64,000 nucleotides of DNA from Flammeovirgaceae bacterium UBA6059. Its GTDB lineage: Bacteria; Bacteroidota; Bacteroidia; Cytophagales; Cyclobacteriaceae. The DNA lies in contig DIYH01000007.1 of NCBI GenBank assembly GCA_002435755.1, positions 1 through 64,000 on the forward strand. The letters run 5' to 3'. The first letter of the stretch is position 1. Each line of letters begins with the position of its first letter. A program made the translations under genes and the position numbers. The notes under the pieces are model-generated. The model was not told the DNA's origin, made no database searches, and was given only the letters and a program-made list of their open reading frames with translations. Below are positions 35,112 through 43,032 of the stretch, in pieces.

Positions 35112-36158
35112 TTATAAATTCAGTAGTCGCTTGATGACATCTTCGTCAAATGAATTTTCCAAATTGGGGAAGTAGACCTCATGAGCTTCTTTTTGAAGAC
35201 GCGATGCATAGATTTCATTGAAGAAATAGCGACCATCTTTGATGACATAATTGAGTATAAAGAAGCGATAAGCTTCTTTCATAAAACTGATTTCCGGTAG
35301 GGTGAGGGGGTAAACTTCATGATACGCCTTGAGAAATATCCCAAAGCGCTCTTCCATCAACTGATCAGCAGTATAACTGAATGTGGTCTGGTCTCCTGCG
35401 GCCGAGCAAACGCGACTGAAAAAGTAAAAATCCAAAACGCGGCTACTCATCCGGAACCAGTCATAGTCCCACCGAGAGAAGAAATTGAAGTCTTCATCAA
35501 CTGAGAAGTTGCCAATATTCCAGTCTATAAAAACCGGAATAGGATCATAAGTGTCCATGCCAAGCTTTTTGATATTCTCAAGTAGGGTATGGCATTGGAG
35601 TTTGATGTTTTCAATATGCCCACGGTGTTCATACTGACCTTGCTCCGTATCCAAAATCTCAAGTAAATGATTGATGTCATTCTCGATAGACTTGGAATTA
35701 GGTGGTAGAGTATTACGTACTTTAAAGCAAGCCTTATGAAACTTAGCCAGCTGCTGGCCTAGCAACTCGATTTTCTTCTTGCTCTGGACTCGTCGCAAAC
35801 GAGTGCCGACCCTAATTGGATTGTAGAATATCACCCAGGCCTTAAGCCAGCCATTATCATATTGATAGGTGTAAAGTTCACCGTGTTTGGTGAGTGACTT
35901 AGCAAGAAAGTTTTCAAAAGGTTCTGTCAGATTGGTCGCAAGCGCATTGATGATAGCGTGATCCTGAACAAAATGCTCGTATTTACCAAAGTAGGACAGC
36001 TTACCAATGATTGTCCCTTCGTCTTCAAACCATATTCGATATACGTGATTGGTCGAAACCTTGGCACTGATATCTTCAATGTATTTGATGGGCCTTGAAC
36101 TATCATAGTCTAGCCATGCTTGCTCTACAATATTGGTAAAGTTGATTACTCCATTCAT
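35112..36158 (-). CDS. Aminoglycoside/choline-kinase-like phosphotransferase
   Basis: 348 residues. The C-terminal half carries the kinase-like catalytic loop VFIDWNIGNF (Asp near 213, Asn five later) and the metal-binding RWDYDWFRMSSRVLDFYFF (Asp near 230), the pattern of APH/choline kinase enzymes. The usual HGD histidine is replaced (FID). The N-terminal lobe VYRIWFEDEGTIIGKLSYFG looks like a beta-sheet with a lysine for ATP. Substrate unknown. Tightly linked to the HAD gene downstream. A TTCCGGTAG word is at 35292-35300. Confidence 0.72.
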   Translation of the reverse strand: MNGVINFTNIVEQAWLDYDSSRPIKYIEDISAKVSTNHVYRIWFEDEGTIIGKLSYFGKYEHFVQDHAIINALATNLTEPFENFLAKSLTKHGELYTYQYDNGWLKAWVIFYNPIRVGTRLRRVQSKKKIELLGQQLAKFHKACFKVRNTLPPNSKSIENDINHLLEILDTEQGQYEHRGHIENIKLQCHTLLENIKKLGMDTYDPIPVFIDWNIGNFSVDEDFNFFSRWDYDWFRMSSRVLDFYFFSRVCSAAGDQTTFSYTADQLMEERFGIFLKAYHEVYPLTLPEISFMKEAYRFFILNYVIKDGRYFFNEIYASRLQKEAHEVYFPNLENSFDEDVIKRLLNL

Positions 36159-36380
36159 TGGTGGTAGCGACCATTTGAGGTTTAGCTGCCGAATATATTA
36201 TGCCGCATGTTAGAAAGCAATCTATCCATGACTCGACCTACCTACCGGAATGAATAACTGAACGGTATATTATAAAGTAAAGGAAGCGACCAATTCGCAT
36301 CATATTGCCTCCACTCACAGAATGATCACTTAAGGTGCTGACCAGTTTCGCTAACTTCCAATTCTTAAACAACACTCAAA

Positions 36381-37595
36381 ATGAGCTTAACGAAAGATTA
36401 CAACGGATACCAATCATTTCAATATCTAGAGAAAGATGTTGACTACAAGTACTTTCCATTAGCCAAGGAAGTCGAGCGCGTCAACTCAACCAAAGTGCCC
36501 TTGTCGGCAGATGAAGAAGCACGTGCCAAGGCATTCATCGAGAATAACATTCTGATTTCTATGCATGAGCATTTGGGTACATTCCCTGATGACATCATGC
36601 AGACACCTGCTTATGTCAAAGAAGGCCGCATGGCAACAGCATTTGACGGACTGGCAGCCTCTCACTGGGATTGTGTGTTTGACAATCTCATGGATGGTAT
36701 TTGCCAAATTCATTCCAAAGGGGGCTGGAAATGGAGTGAGGTGACGCATGATTTAGGTATGCGACTATGTGATATTGCCCATCAGGATTTTGTAATTCAT
36801 GCAAGAACTGTTGACGATATCATAAGAGCGCATAAAGAGAATAAAATGGCTTGGGTGGCAAGCATGGAAGGCGCTATGATGATCGAGAATGAGCTGGATC
36901 GAATCGATTTGCTTTATGGATTCGGTGTGCGTCTGTTGGGAATCACTTACAGTGAGTCGAATGCGTTAGGTTCAGGCTTAAAAGAAGATCGAGATGGTGG
37001 CCTGACCAAGTTTGGTAAAAGAGCCGTAGAGCGAATGAACAAAGTGGGTATGTTGATTGACTGCTCCCATACTGGTGACCAAACCGCGTTGGATACTATC
37101 GAGCACAGCACTAAGCCTATCGTATTAAGCCACATTGGTGCAAAAGCACTTTGGAACACCAACCGAATGGCTCCAGATGATGTACTTAAAGCATGTGCTG
37201 ATAAAGGTGGAGTCATAGGTATGGAAGCAGCACCTCATACGACACTTACCCCTACCAAGCGAGTTCATAACCTGGATGCAGTGATGGAGCATTTTGAGTA
37301 TATCAAAGATCTTGTAGGTATAGATCATGTGTCTTTTGGGCCGGATACGCTATACGGAGATCACGTCGGACTACACACCGCTTATACAGCAGCACTTTCG
37401 CTTAAAGAGTCGAAAGGCAAAGGCATAGCAGGTATGGAATATACGCCTGTGGAGTATGTTGATGGATTGGAGAATCCGACTGAAGGATCTTACAATCTAG
37501 TTCGCTGGTTAATCAAGCATGGATACAGCGATGAAGATATGGCCAAAGTGATGGGTACCAACACGCTTCGTGTACTTAAAGAAGTATGGGCCTGA
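36381..37595 (+). CDS. Peptidase M19 (membrane dipeptidase) family protein
   Basis: 404 residues. M19 TIM-barrel motifs: SMHEHLGTFPDD near 55 (in place of the usual HxD), VASMEGAMMIEN near 160, LLGITYSESNALGSG, IDCSHTGDQTALDTI near 226, LSHIGAKALW near 252 and GPDTLYGDHVG near 323. Renal-dipeptidase relatives cleave dipeptides with one D-residue or act on beta-lactams. No signal peptide is seen, so it is cytoplasmic. It heads a four-gene operon with overlapping reading frames that ends in a sodium:solute symporter, which suggests that it hydrolyses the imported substrate. Confidence 0.9.
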   Translation: MSLTKDYNGYQSFQYLEKDVDYKYFPLAKEVERVNSTKVPLSADEEARAKAFIENNILISMHEHLGTFPDDIMQTPAYVKEGRMATAFDGLAASHWDCVFDNLMDGICQIHSKGGWKWSEVTHDLGMRLCDIAHQDFVIHARTVDDIIRAHKENKMAWVASMEGAMMIENELDRIDLLYGFGVRLLGITYSESNALGSGLKEDRDGGLTKFGKRAVERMNKVGMLIDCSHTGDQTALDTIEHSTKPIVLSHIGAKALWNTNRMAPDDVLKACADKGGVIGMEAAPHTTLTPTKRVHNLDAVMEHFEYIKDLVGIDHVSFGPDTLYGDHVGLHTAYTAALSLKESKGKGIAGMEYTPVEYVDGLENPTEGSYNLVRWLIKHGYSDEDMAKVMGTNTLRVLKEVWA

Positions 37596-38227
37596 GAAGT
37601 ACTTGGTATATAATATTAAGTACTTGGACTTGCTTGGGTGCTTTAGCCCAGGGTAAAACCGAACAATTTGATATCCAGGTTCAGCTCTTGGATCACCGTT
37701 CCACTAGGGTAGAATGTACCATTGCGGTAGCGCCAGATAGTGGTGTGACCATGTTGCCAATACAAGCTATCAAATATGAGAATGCCAGTATCAGTTCAGT
37801 AACCGTCAATGATCAAGGGGCTGAATTAATCGACTACAACAATTTTTGGAAGGTGGAGCACTACGACTTTTCCGGTAGGTCTGCCAAAATAGCATATGAA
37901 GTACAATGGGAAGGAGAGGAGGCAGTTATCCCGGTAATGTATGTGCCATGGAAAGCTGCAGATACCGAAGAGGGGAAAATGAAGGCGAGAATACTGCTTA
38001 CTGAAGGGCTATTTATCGGCAATCATTTTCCGGATGTTATCTTGGATCTAAGTTCTGACGGATCTTATTCGTTTGACTTACCTGTCGTGACTTCACTGAT
38101 CAAGTTCGATTTAAGGGAGAGTGATGACTTCTATATTTCGGGTACGACAGTTGTTGATCTTGTCATTATTGGTTTGCTGATCATACTTGGTGTGCTTGGC
38201 TGGCAAAGAAGAAAAATGCTGATCTAA
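37586..38227 (+). CDS. Membrane-anchored periplasmic protein of symporter operon
   Basis: 213 residues. Signal peptide (STWYIILSTWTCLGALAQG), a beta-rich exported domain of about 160 residues, and a C-terminal membrane helix (about 188-206, VVDLVIIGLLIILGVLGW) followed by RRKMLI, so the domain faces the periplasm. I recognise no family. The start overlaps the dipeptidase stop by 10 bases and its own stop overlaps the next small ORF (TAATG). It contains TTCCGGTAG at 37870-37878. A substrate-capture or transporter-stabilising role is a guess from context. Confidence 0.8.
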   Translation: MGLRSTWYIILSTWTCLGALAQGKTEQFDIQVQLLDHRSTRVECTIAVAPDSGVTMLPIQAIKYENASISSVTVNDQGAELIDYNNFWKVEHYDFSGRSAKIAYEVQWEGEEAVIPVMYVPWKAADTEEGKMKARILLTEGLFIGNHFPDVILDLSSDGSYSFDLPVVTSLIKFDLRESDDFYISGTTVVDLVIIGLLIILGVLGWQRRKMLI

Positions 38228-38322
38228 TGGGTGTGATATTCTGGGGGCTATTCGTGGTACTAGGTGCTATCGTATTGGGATACATGATCTGGATGTATTG
38301 GGTTGAAAAGCACGACCAATGA
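38227..38322 (+). CDS. 31-residue single-helix membrane peptide
   Basis: The frame reads MGVIFWGLFVVLGAIVLGYM then IWMYWVEKHDQ. Almost all of it is one hydrophobic helix (about 3-25) with a charged end (EKHDQ), so it should sit in the inner membrane. Its ATG shares a base with the previous stop (TAATG at 38225-38229) and its TGA overlaps the symporter start (ATGA at 38319-38322), so ribosomes would pass from gene to gene. Sodium:solute symporters of other bacteria are often encoded next to small membrane partners such as YhdT (with PanF) or YjcH (with ActP); this one is smaller and not homologous by eye. Confidence 0.72.
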   Translation: MGVIFWGLFVVLGAIVLGYMIWMYWVEKHDQ

Positions 38323-39737
38323 ATGTTCAGCTACTAATATTCTTTCTCTACTTCGCAGTGGTATTTGCCATTGGTTGGTACAGTATGCGCGCTACCGCGA
38401 ATGAGTCCGACTACTGGATTGCCGGCGGTAAACTAGGTTGGGGAGTTGGTGGAGCTACCATGGCCGCAACGCACACAAGTGCGGGGACATTTATTGGTAC
38501 GATTGGCGTCATTTATGAAGTCGGTTGGTCTTTTACATGGGTGCTGATTTCTATTCCACTTTCCTACTGGTTTATGGTCGCTGTATTAGCACCTCGGTTT
38601 ACCAAGGTGAAAGAATTGACCCTTCCTGCATTCCTTCAACGCAGGTACGATAGTAAGGCGGCTCGTGGGGTTGGCGCAGTAATTATACTCATAGCCACAG
38701 TAGTCTACATTCAGGCTCAGATTGTGGCTGGAGGCCTTGTTGCCAACATAGTCTTTGGTATTCCAACCACTCAAGGCATGGTCATTTTCACGGTGATCCT
38801 GCTGATTTATACTGTCATCGGTGGCATGTTGGCCGTTGCTTACACAGACTTCTTACAAATGGTGATCATGGTACTCGGGACTGTAGTTTCTGTGCCTATC
38901 GCAATTCATCACTTTGGAGGATTAGACAATATGCTCAATGCTGTGGAGGCTGTGAAACCACTAACATTCCAATGGGGAGGTTTCCCAACCACACTACTGA
39001 TTACGATGAGTTTAGCCTTTTTTCTGGGCTCGGTGGCTACACCTGAAAAAGTAGTTCGCCTTTATGCCATGAAGGATATGAAAACCATCAGAAAGGGGAT
39101 TTTGATGACCATCATACTAGTCACAGGGATAAATTTGCTAGTCTTCTTTTTAGGCCTAGCGGCAATGGCACTTTTCCCATTGCTTCCTACTGGTGACCTT
39201 TCCATGCCTGTAATTGCCAGGGCTGTGCTGCCAACATTCATTGGTACTATCATGCTGGCAGCCTTAACTTCTGCCATGATGTCTACAGTTGACTCGCTGC
39301 TCCTTGTAGCTGGTTCGGCATTATCTGAAGACATCTACCAAAACCTGGTGCACAGCAAGGCTTCTGAAAAGCGTAGACTCCAGGTAGCCCGAATAGGTAT
39401 TTTCACTGTTGGTATTATTCCTCTGATCCTAGTACTCACTGGAGTGGGAGAGGGCGAGTTAATACAGTTTATCGTGGTGTTGTTTACCGCGATCATGGCG
39501 GCAGGATTTTTTACACCTGTTGTGGGTGGAGTCCTTTGGAAAAGGGCCACAAAGGCTGGGGCAATATCAGCTATGATTGGTGGTGTAGTCATCACAGGAT
39601 TATGGAAGGCATTCGGTGATCCACTGATCTATCCTGTTCTTCCTGGATTTATAGTGAGTGTCACTCTTTATATTCTGGTAAGTCTGCTGACCAAACCTCC
39701 AAGCGAGAAGAGTTGGGGTGTTTATTTTGATGATTGA
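38319..39737 (+). CDS. Sodium:solute symporter (SSS family)
   Basis: 472 residues with about 13 membrane helices. Features of the SSS family include the start YFAVVFAIGWYSMRATANES, GWGVGGATMAATHTSAGTFIG near 46 (sodium/substrate helix 1), TVIGGMLAVAYTDFLQMVIM near 165, and LTSAMMSTVDSLLLVAGSAL near 316 (second sodium site Ser/Thr in helix 8). It imports a small organic solute with sodium. The operon with an M19 peptidase points to a dipeptide-like or D-amino-acid-containing substrate, but the family also carries sugars, proline and pantothenate, so the substrate is open. Confidence 0.93.
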   Translation: MNVQLLIFFLYFAVVFAIGWYSMRATANESDYWIAGGKLGWGVGGATMAATHTSAGTFIGTIGVIYEVGWSFTWVLISIPLSYWFMVAVLAPRFTKVKELTLPAFLQRRYDSKAARGVGAVIILIATVVYIQAQIVAGGLVANIVFGIPTTQGMVIFTVILLIYTVIGGMLAVAYTDFLQMVIMVLGTVVSVPIAIHHFGGLDNMLNAVEAVKPLTFQWGGFPTTLLITMSLAFFLGSVATPEKVVRLYAMKDMKTIRKGILMTIILVTGINLLVFFLGLAAMALFPLLPTGDLSMPVIARAVLPTFIGTIMLAALTSAMMSTVDSLLLVAGSALSEDIYQNLVHSKASEKRRLQVARIGIFTVGIIPLILVLTGVGEGELIQFIVVLFTAIMAAGFFTPVVGGVLWKRATKAGAISAMIGGVVITGLWKAFGDPLIYPVLPGFIVSVTLYILVSLLTKPPSEKSWGVYFDD

Positions 39738-39812
39738 CAATGTCCAAATCTAGTTCACAGGAAGTTAATCCCATGACATCATACTAATTTGATAACTCGT
39801 ACAAACTAGTTC

Positions 39813-40406
39813 ATGTCGAAAAAGCCCTTGTACTTTATCATTCACAAGCCTTACAAGGTATTGAGCCAATTTACGCATGAAGATGGTAACCCTGGTCTTG
39901 GTTCTTTTTTTGAGTTACCTAAGGATGTTTACCCGGTAGGGAGGCTTGATTTGGATAGTGAAGGCTTGCTGATCCTGACCAACGATCGAAAGCTCAATTA
40001 CAAGCTGCTCGATCCAAAATTCAGCCATTCGCGGAAGTACTGGGTACAAGTCGAAGGAGAACCAGATAAAGACGCTGTTACCCAACTTCAGAATGGAATA
40101 GAAATTAATCTTAAAGGCAAAAAGCATCAGACACTTCCGGCTAGGGTGAACTCAATTAAGCCTACTGGAATAATCGAACGAGAGCCTCCAGTGAATTACA
40201 AGAAACATCCGGTGACTTCTTGGTGGGAGATTTCGCTTTGCGAAGGGAAAAACCGTCAAGTCCGCCGTATGTTCGCAGGTGTCGGGCACCCCGTACTACG
40301 ATTGATTCGGGTAGGAATAGAAGACCTTTCACTTTTTCCGCTAAGCAGTGGAGGTATCAGCCAGATATCTCCAAAATCACTACATCGTAAGCTGTTTGGA
40401 GAGTAG
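39813..40406 (+). CDS. rluE: Ribosomal large-subunit pseudouridine synthase, RluE-like
   Basis: 197 residues without an S4 domain, as RluE. KPLYFIIHKPYKVLSQFT opens the catalytic domain; the catalytic aspartate lies in PVGRLDLDSEGLLILTND (first Asp near 48). EGKNRQVRRMFAGVGHPVLR is the RsuA/RluB-type motif. It modifies a uridine in 23S rRNA. It has its own unit between the symporter operon and the glycogen synthase gene. Confidence 0.9.
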   Translation: MSKKPLYFIIHKPYKVLSQFTHEDGNPGLGSFFELPKDVYPVGRLDLDSEGLLILTNDRKLNYKLLDPKFSHSRKYWVQVEGEPDKDAVTQLQNGIEINLKGKKHQTLPARVNSIKPTGIIEREPPVNYKKHPVTSWWEISLCEGKNRQVRRMFAGVGHPVLRLIRVGIEDLSLFPLSSGGISQISPKSLHRKLFGE

Positions 40407-40521
40407 GTGGTCAGAGCGGTATAGACCGCAAGTTACTAAGCAAAAAATACTACTCCAGTGCTTGGGTTCTGATCTTTAATGAATAAACTTATTCATCTAA
40501 ACCAGACCGAAACATAGTCAC

Positions 40522-42363
40522 ATGACAGCTGCTGCCAAAACCTCTCCGAAAAACAAAAAGATTACTAAAAGAGAAGTGTCCGGTAGTTTGCTGGTAGAAG
40601 TAGCCTGGGAGACCGTCAATCAAGTCGGCGGTATTTACACTGTCATCCGATCTAAAGCGCCCACCATAACGAGGGATTGGGGTAATAACTATTGTCTACT
40701 TGGTCCATACATGCCACAAAATGTCGCAGCAGAATTTGATCCTATAGAGGATGCTAAGGACCCTTTTGCAAAAGCGGTGGAGCGCATGAGAGAGAAGGGT
40801 TATGGAGTACACTATGGACATTGGCTGGTCACCGGTCGGCCCAAGGTCGTGCTATTTGACTTGAATAGCGTTAATCACAGGCTGGGGGATATCAAGTACA
40901 TGCTCTGGCAGGATCATGGTATCTCTATGCCCGGAGATGATTTTTTGCTCAACGGGGTGGTCATGTTTGGAGAGATGGTCAAACAGTTCTTCATAGAGTT
41001 GGCACAGCCTGACATTACGAATAAGACCATAATCGCCCATTTTCATGAATGGATGGCGGCCTCAGGTTTACCTGCTTTGAGGAAGAATAATGTACCTATA
41101 AAAACGGTGTTTACAACTCATGCAACACTGTTGGGTCGGTATCTAGCGATGAATGATCCACAATTCTATGATCATCTTCCTTTCGTAGATTGGGCTAAAG
41201 AAGCAAAGCATTTCAATATAGAGCCAAGTGTCCAGCTTGAACGTGCAGCAGCTCACGGTTCACATATCTTCACTACAGTTAGTGAGGTGACAGCCAACGA
41301 GTGTCGTTATTTGCTTGGACGGGAGCCGGATGTTATTCTACCAAATGGCATCAACAATGAGCGGTTTGAGGCTTTGCATGAGTTTCAAAATCTCCATATG
41401 GAGAACAAGGAGAAAATCCATCAGTTTGTGATGGCGCACTTCTTCCAGAGCTACACCTTTGACTTAGATAAGACACTCTACTTCTTCACTTCTGGTAGGT
41501 ACGAGTATCTCAATAAGGGCTATGACCTGACCCTTGAAGCACTGGCAAGACTCAACTACCGGCTTCAAAAGGAAGGCTCAGATATCACAATTGTCATGTT
41601 CTTCGTGACCAAACAGCCTTATCACTCTATCAATCCCGAAGTGTTACATACTCGCGCTTTGATGGAGGAACTGAGAACTACCGTCGAGGCGATTAAAAAG
41701 CAGGTTGGAGATAGACTGTTCTTCCGTGCTGCTTCGAGCATGGATACTAAGTTGCCACCGCTCAATGAGTTTGTCGATGATTACTGGAGGTTGAGGTATC
41801 GCAGAACACTGCAATCATGGAAGACAGGTCACCTACCTCCCGTGGTTACACATAACTTGAAGGATGATCAGAATGATAGTATCCTTAATTTCCTTCGTTC
41901 TTCGAACCTGGTCAACAATGAAGATGACAGGGTCAAAATTGTCTATCATCCTGATTTTATCAACTATACGAACCCGCTATTTGGTATGGAATATGGTCAG
42001 TTTGTAAGGGGTTGTCATATGGGTATCTTCCCAAGCTACTACGAGCCCTGGGGCTATACACCGCTGGAGTGTATTGCTAGTGGAGTCCCTACCGTGACAA
42101 GTGACCTGGCTGGGTTTGGAGATTATGTAAAGAAAAACATGCCTCAACCAGAAAAGAGTGGCATTTATGTAGTAAACAGGGACCAGAGGTCGTTTGACGA
42201 GAGCGCAAATCAGCTGGCCAACGTGCTATATCAGTTTGTACAGCTTAACAGAAGAGAAAGAATTACATTGAGGAACAAGACGGAGAGCTCAGCGGTGTAC
42301 TTCGATTGGGATACATTGACCAAATACTATAGTATGGCCTATCACCAGGCTTTTCATGCGTAA
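40522..42363 (+). CDS. Eukaryote-type (GT3) glycogen synthase
   Basis: 613 residues. It matches the fungal/animal glycogen synthase family and not bacterial GlgA: VAWETVNQVGGIYTVIRSKA near 27, GNNYCLLGPYMPQN near 55, IAHFHEWMAASGLPALRK near 172, and the acceptor E-x7-E motif in FPSYYEPWGYTPLECIASG near 500-520. Family members use UDP-glucose and are regulated by glucose 6-phosphate through an arginine cluster; RLRYRRTLQSWK near 428 may be the equivalent. The convergent lipoprotein gene ends 4 bases away. No branching enzyme or phosphorylase is nearby. Confidence 0.92.
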   Translation: MTAAAKTSPKNKKITKREVSGSLLVEVAWETVNQVGGIYTVIRSKAPTITRDWGNNYCLLGPYMPQNVAAEFDPIEDAKDPFAKAVERMREKGYGVHYGHWLVTGRPKVVLFDLNSVNHRLGDIKYMLWQDHGISMPGDDFLLNGVVMFGEMVKQFFIELAQPDITNKTIIAHFHEWMAASGLPALRKNNVPIKTVFTTHATLLGRYLAMNDPQFYDHLPFVDWAKEAKHFNIEPSVQLERAAAHGSHIFTTVSEVTANECRYLLGREPDVILPNGINNERFEALHEFQNLHMENKEKIHQFVMAHFFQSYTFDLDKTLYFFTSGRYEYLNKGYDLTLEALARLNYRLQKEGSDITIVMFFVTKQPYHSINPEVLHTRALMEELRTTVEAIKKQVGDRLFFRAASSMDTKLPPLNEFVDDYWRLRYRRTLQSWKTGHLPPVVTHNLKDDQNDSILNFLRSSNLVNNEDDRVKIVYHPDFINYTNPLFGMEYGQFVRGCHMGIFPSYYEPWGYTPLECIASGVPTVTSDLAGFGDYVKKNMPQPEKSGIYVVNRDQRSFDESANQLANVLYQFVQLNRRERITLRNKTESSAVYFDWDTLTKYYSMAYHQAFHA

Positions 42364-42366
42364 GAT

Positions 42367-42984
42367 TCAATAGAGGATATCTAATTCGACATTGTCGAAG
42401 AACACGGCACCTCTGGTAACGGGCTCCATTCGCAAAACAACTTCTATTTCATCTATGGGTTGACTGACTTCAGAGTAGGAAGTTCCGTAGGAGCTAAACG
42501 CTATCGTACGTCCATTGCCGTTGATCCAGCCAGAGTCGGCGTACCCTACCTGTACACCCTGCCTTTTGATGTTGATAATTAACGAAAGACCTGTTCCCGA
42601 TACATCCACTAGCTTGATATCGGTAACAAGACGGATTTCAGCTCCAAATGGGACATCCACATTGGTGAACGACTTTTTCCAATCAGCAAAGTCGTAAACG
42701 CCTTCACTGGGAGCCGCGACATTTGTCAACCTTTCGATTTTCAATGAGTGGTTCGTCGAGCTAATGAGATCGGTAGTACGGCTTCCTTCAAATTTCAACC
42801 TTGACCTTGGATCGCTAACCTGATATGTCCAGCCATGATCATCTGTTTCAAACTCCTCAAGCTCTATTAGTGGGACTCTATTTTCTTTGATTTCAGGTTG
42901 TTCTGGACTAGGTGAAGGGAACTCTGGTTCATAGCGACAACCAAGTATTGATACGAAGGATATGATCCACAGGACTCTGATCAT
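42367..42984 (-). CDS. Lipoprotein of unknown function, carbohydrate-binding-like fold
   Basis: 205 residues. Lipobox SILGC (C16), then a Pro/Glu linker (PEFPSPSPEQPEIKENRVP). The rest is all-beta: FETDDHGWTYQVSDPRSRLK, SLKIERLTN, and a C-terminal EIEVVLRMEPVTRGAVFFDN-VELDIL, the type of ending seen in jelly-roll carbohydrate-binding modules. No catalytic motif. It probably sits in the outer membrane. Alone on the minus strand, facing the glycogen synthase gene. Confidence 0.72.
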   Translation of the reverse strand: MIRVLWIISFVSILGCRYEPEFPSPSPEQPEIKENRVPLIELEEFETDDHGWTYQVSDPRSRLKFEGSRTTDLISSTNHSLKIERLTNVAAPSEGVYDFADWKKSFTNVDVPFGAEIRLVTDIKLVDVSGTGLSLIINIKRQGVQVGYADSGWINGNGRTIAFSSYGTSYSEVSQPIDEIEVVLRMEPVTRGAVFFDNVELDILY

Positions 42985-43032
42985 ACCCTTAATATACTTA
43001 ATTCAAAAGAGAAGCTTTAGCACATAGCCGAC

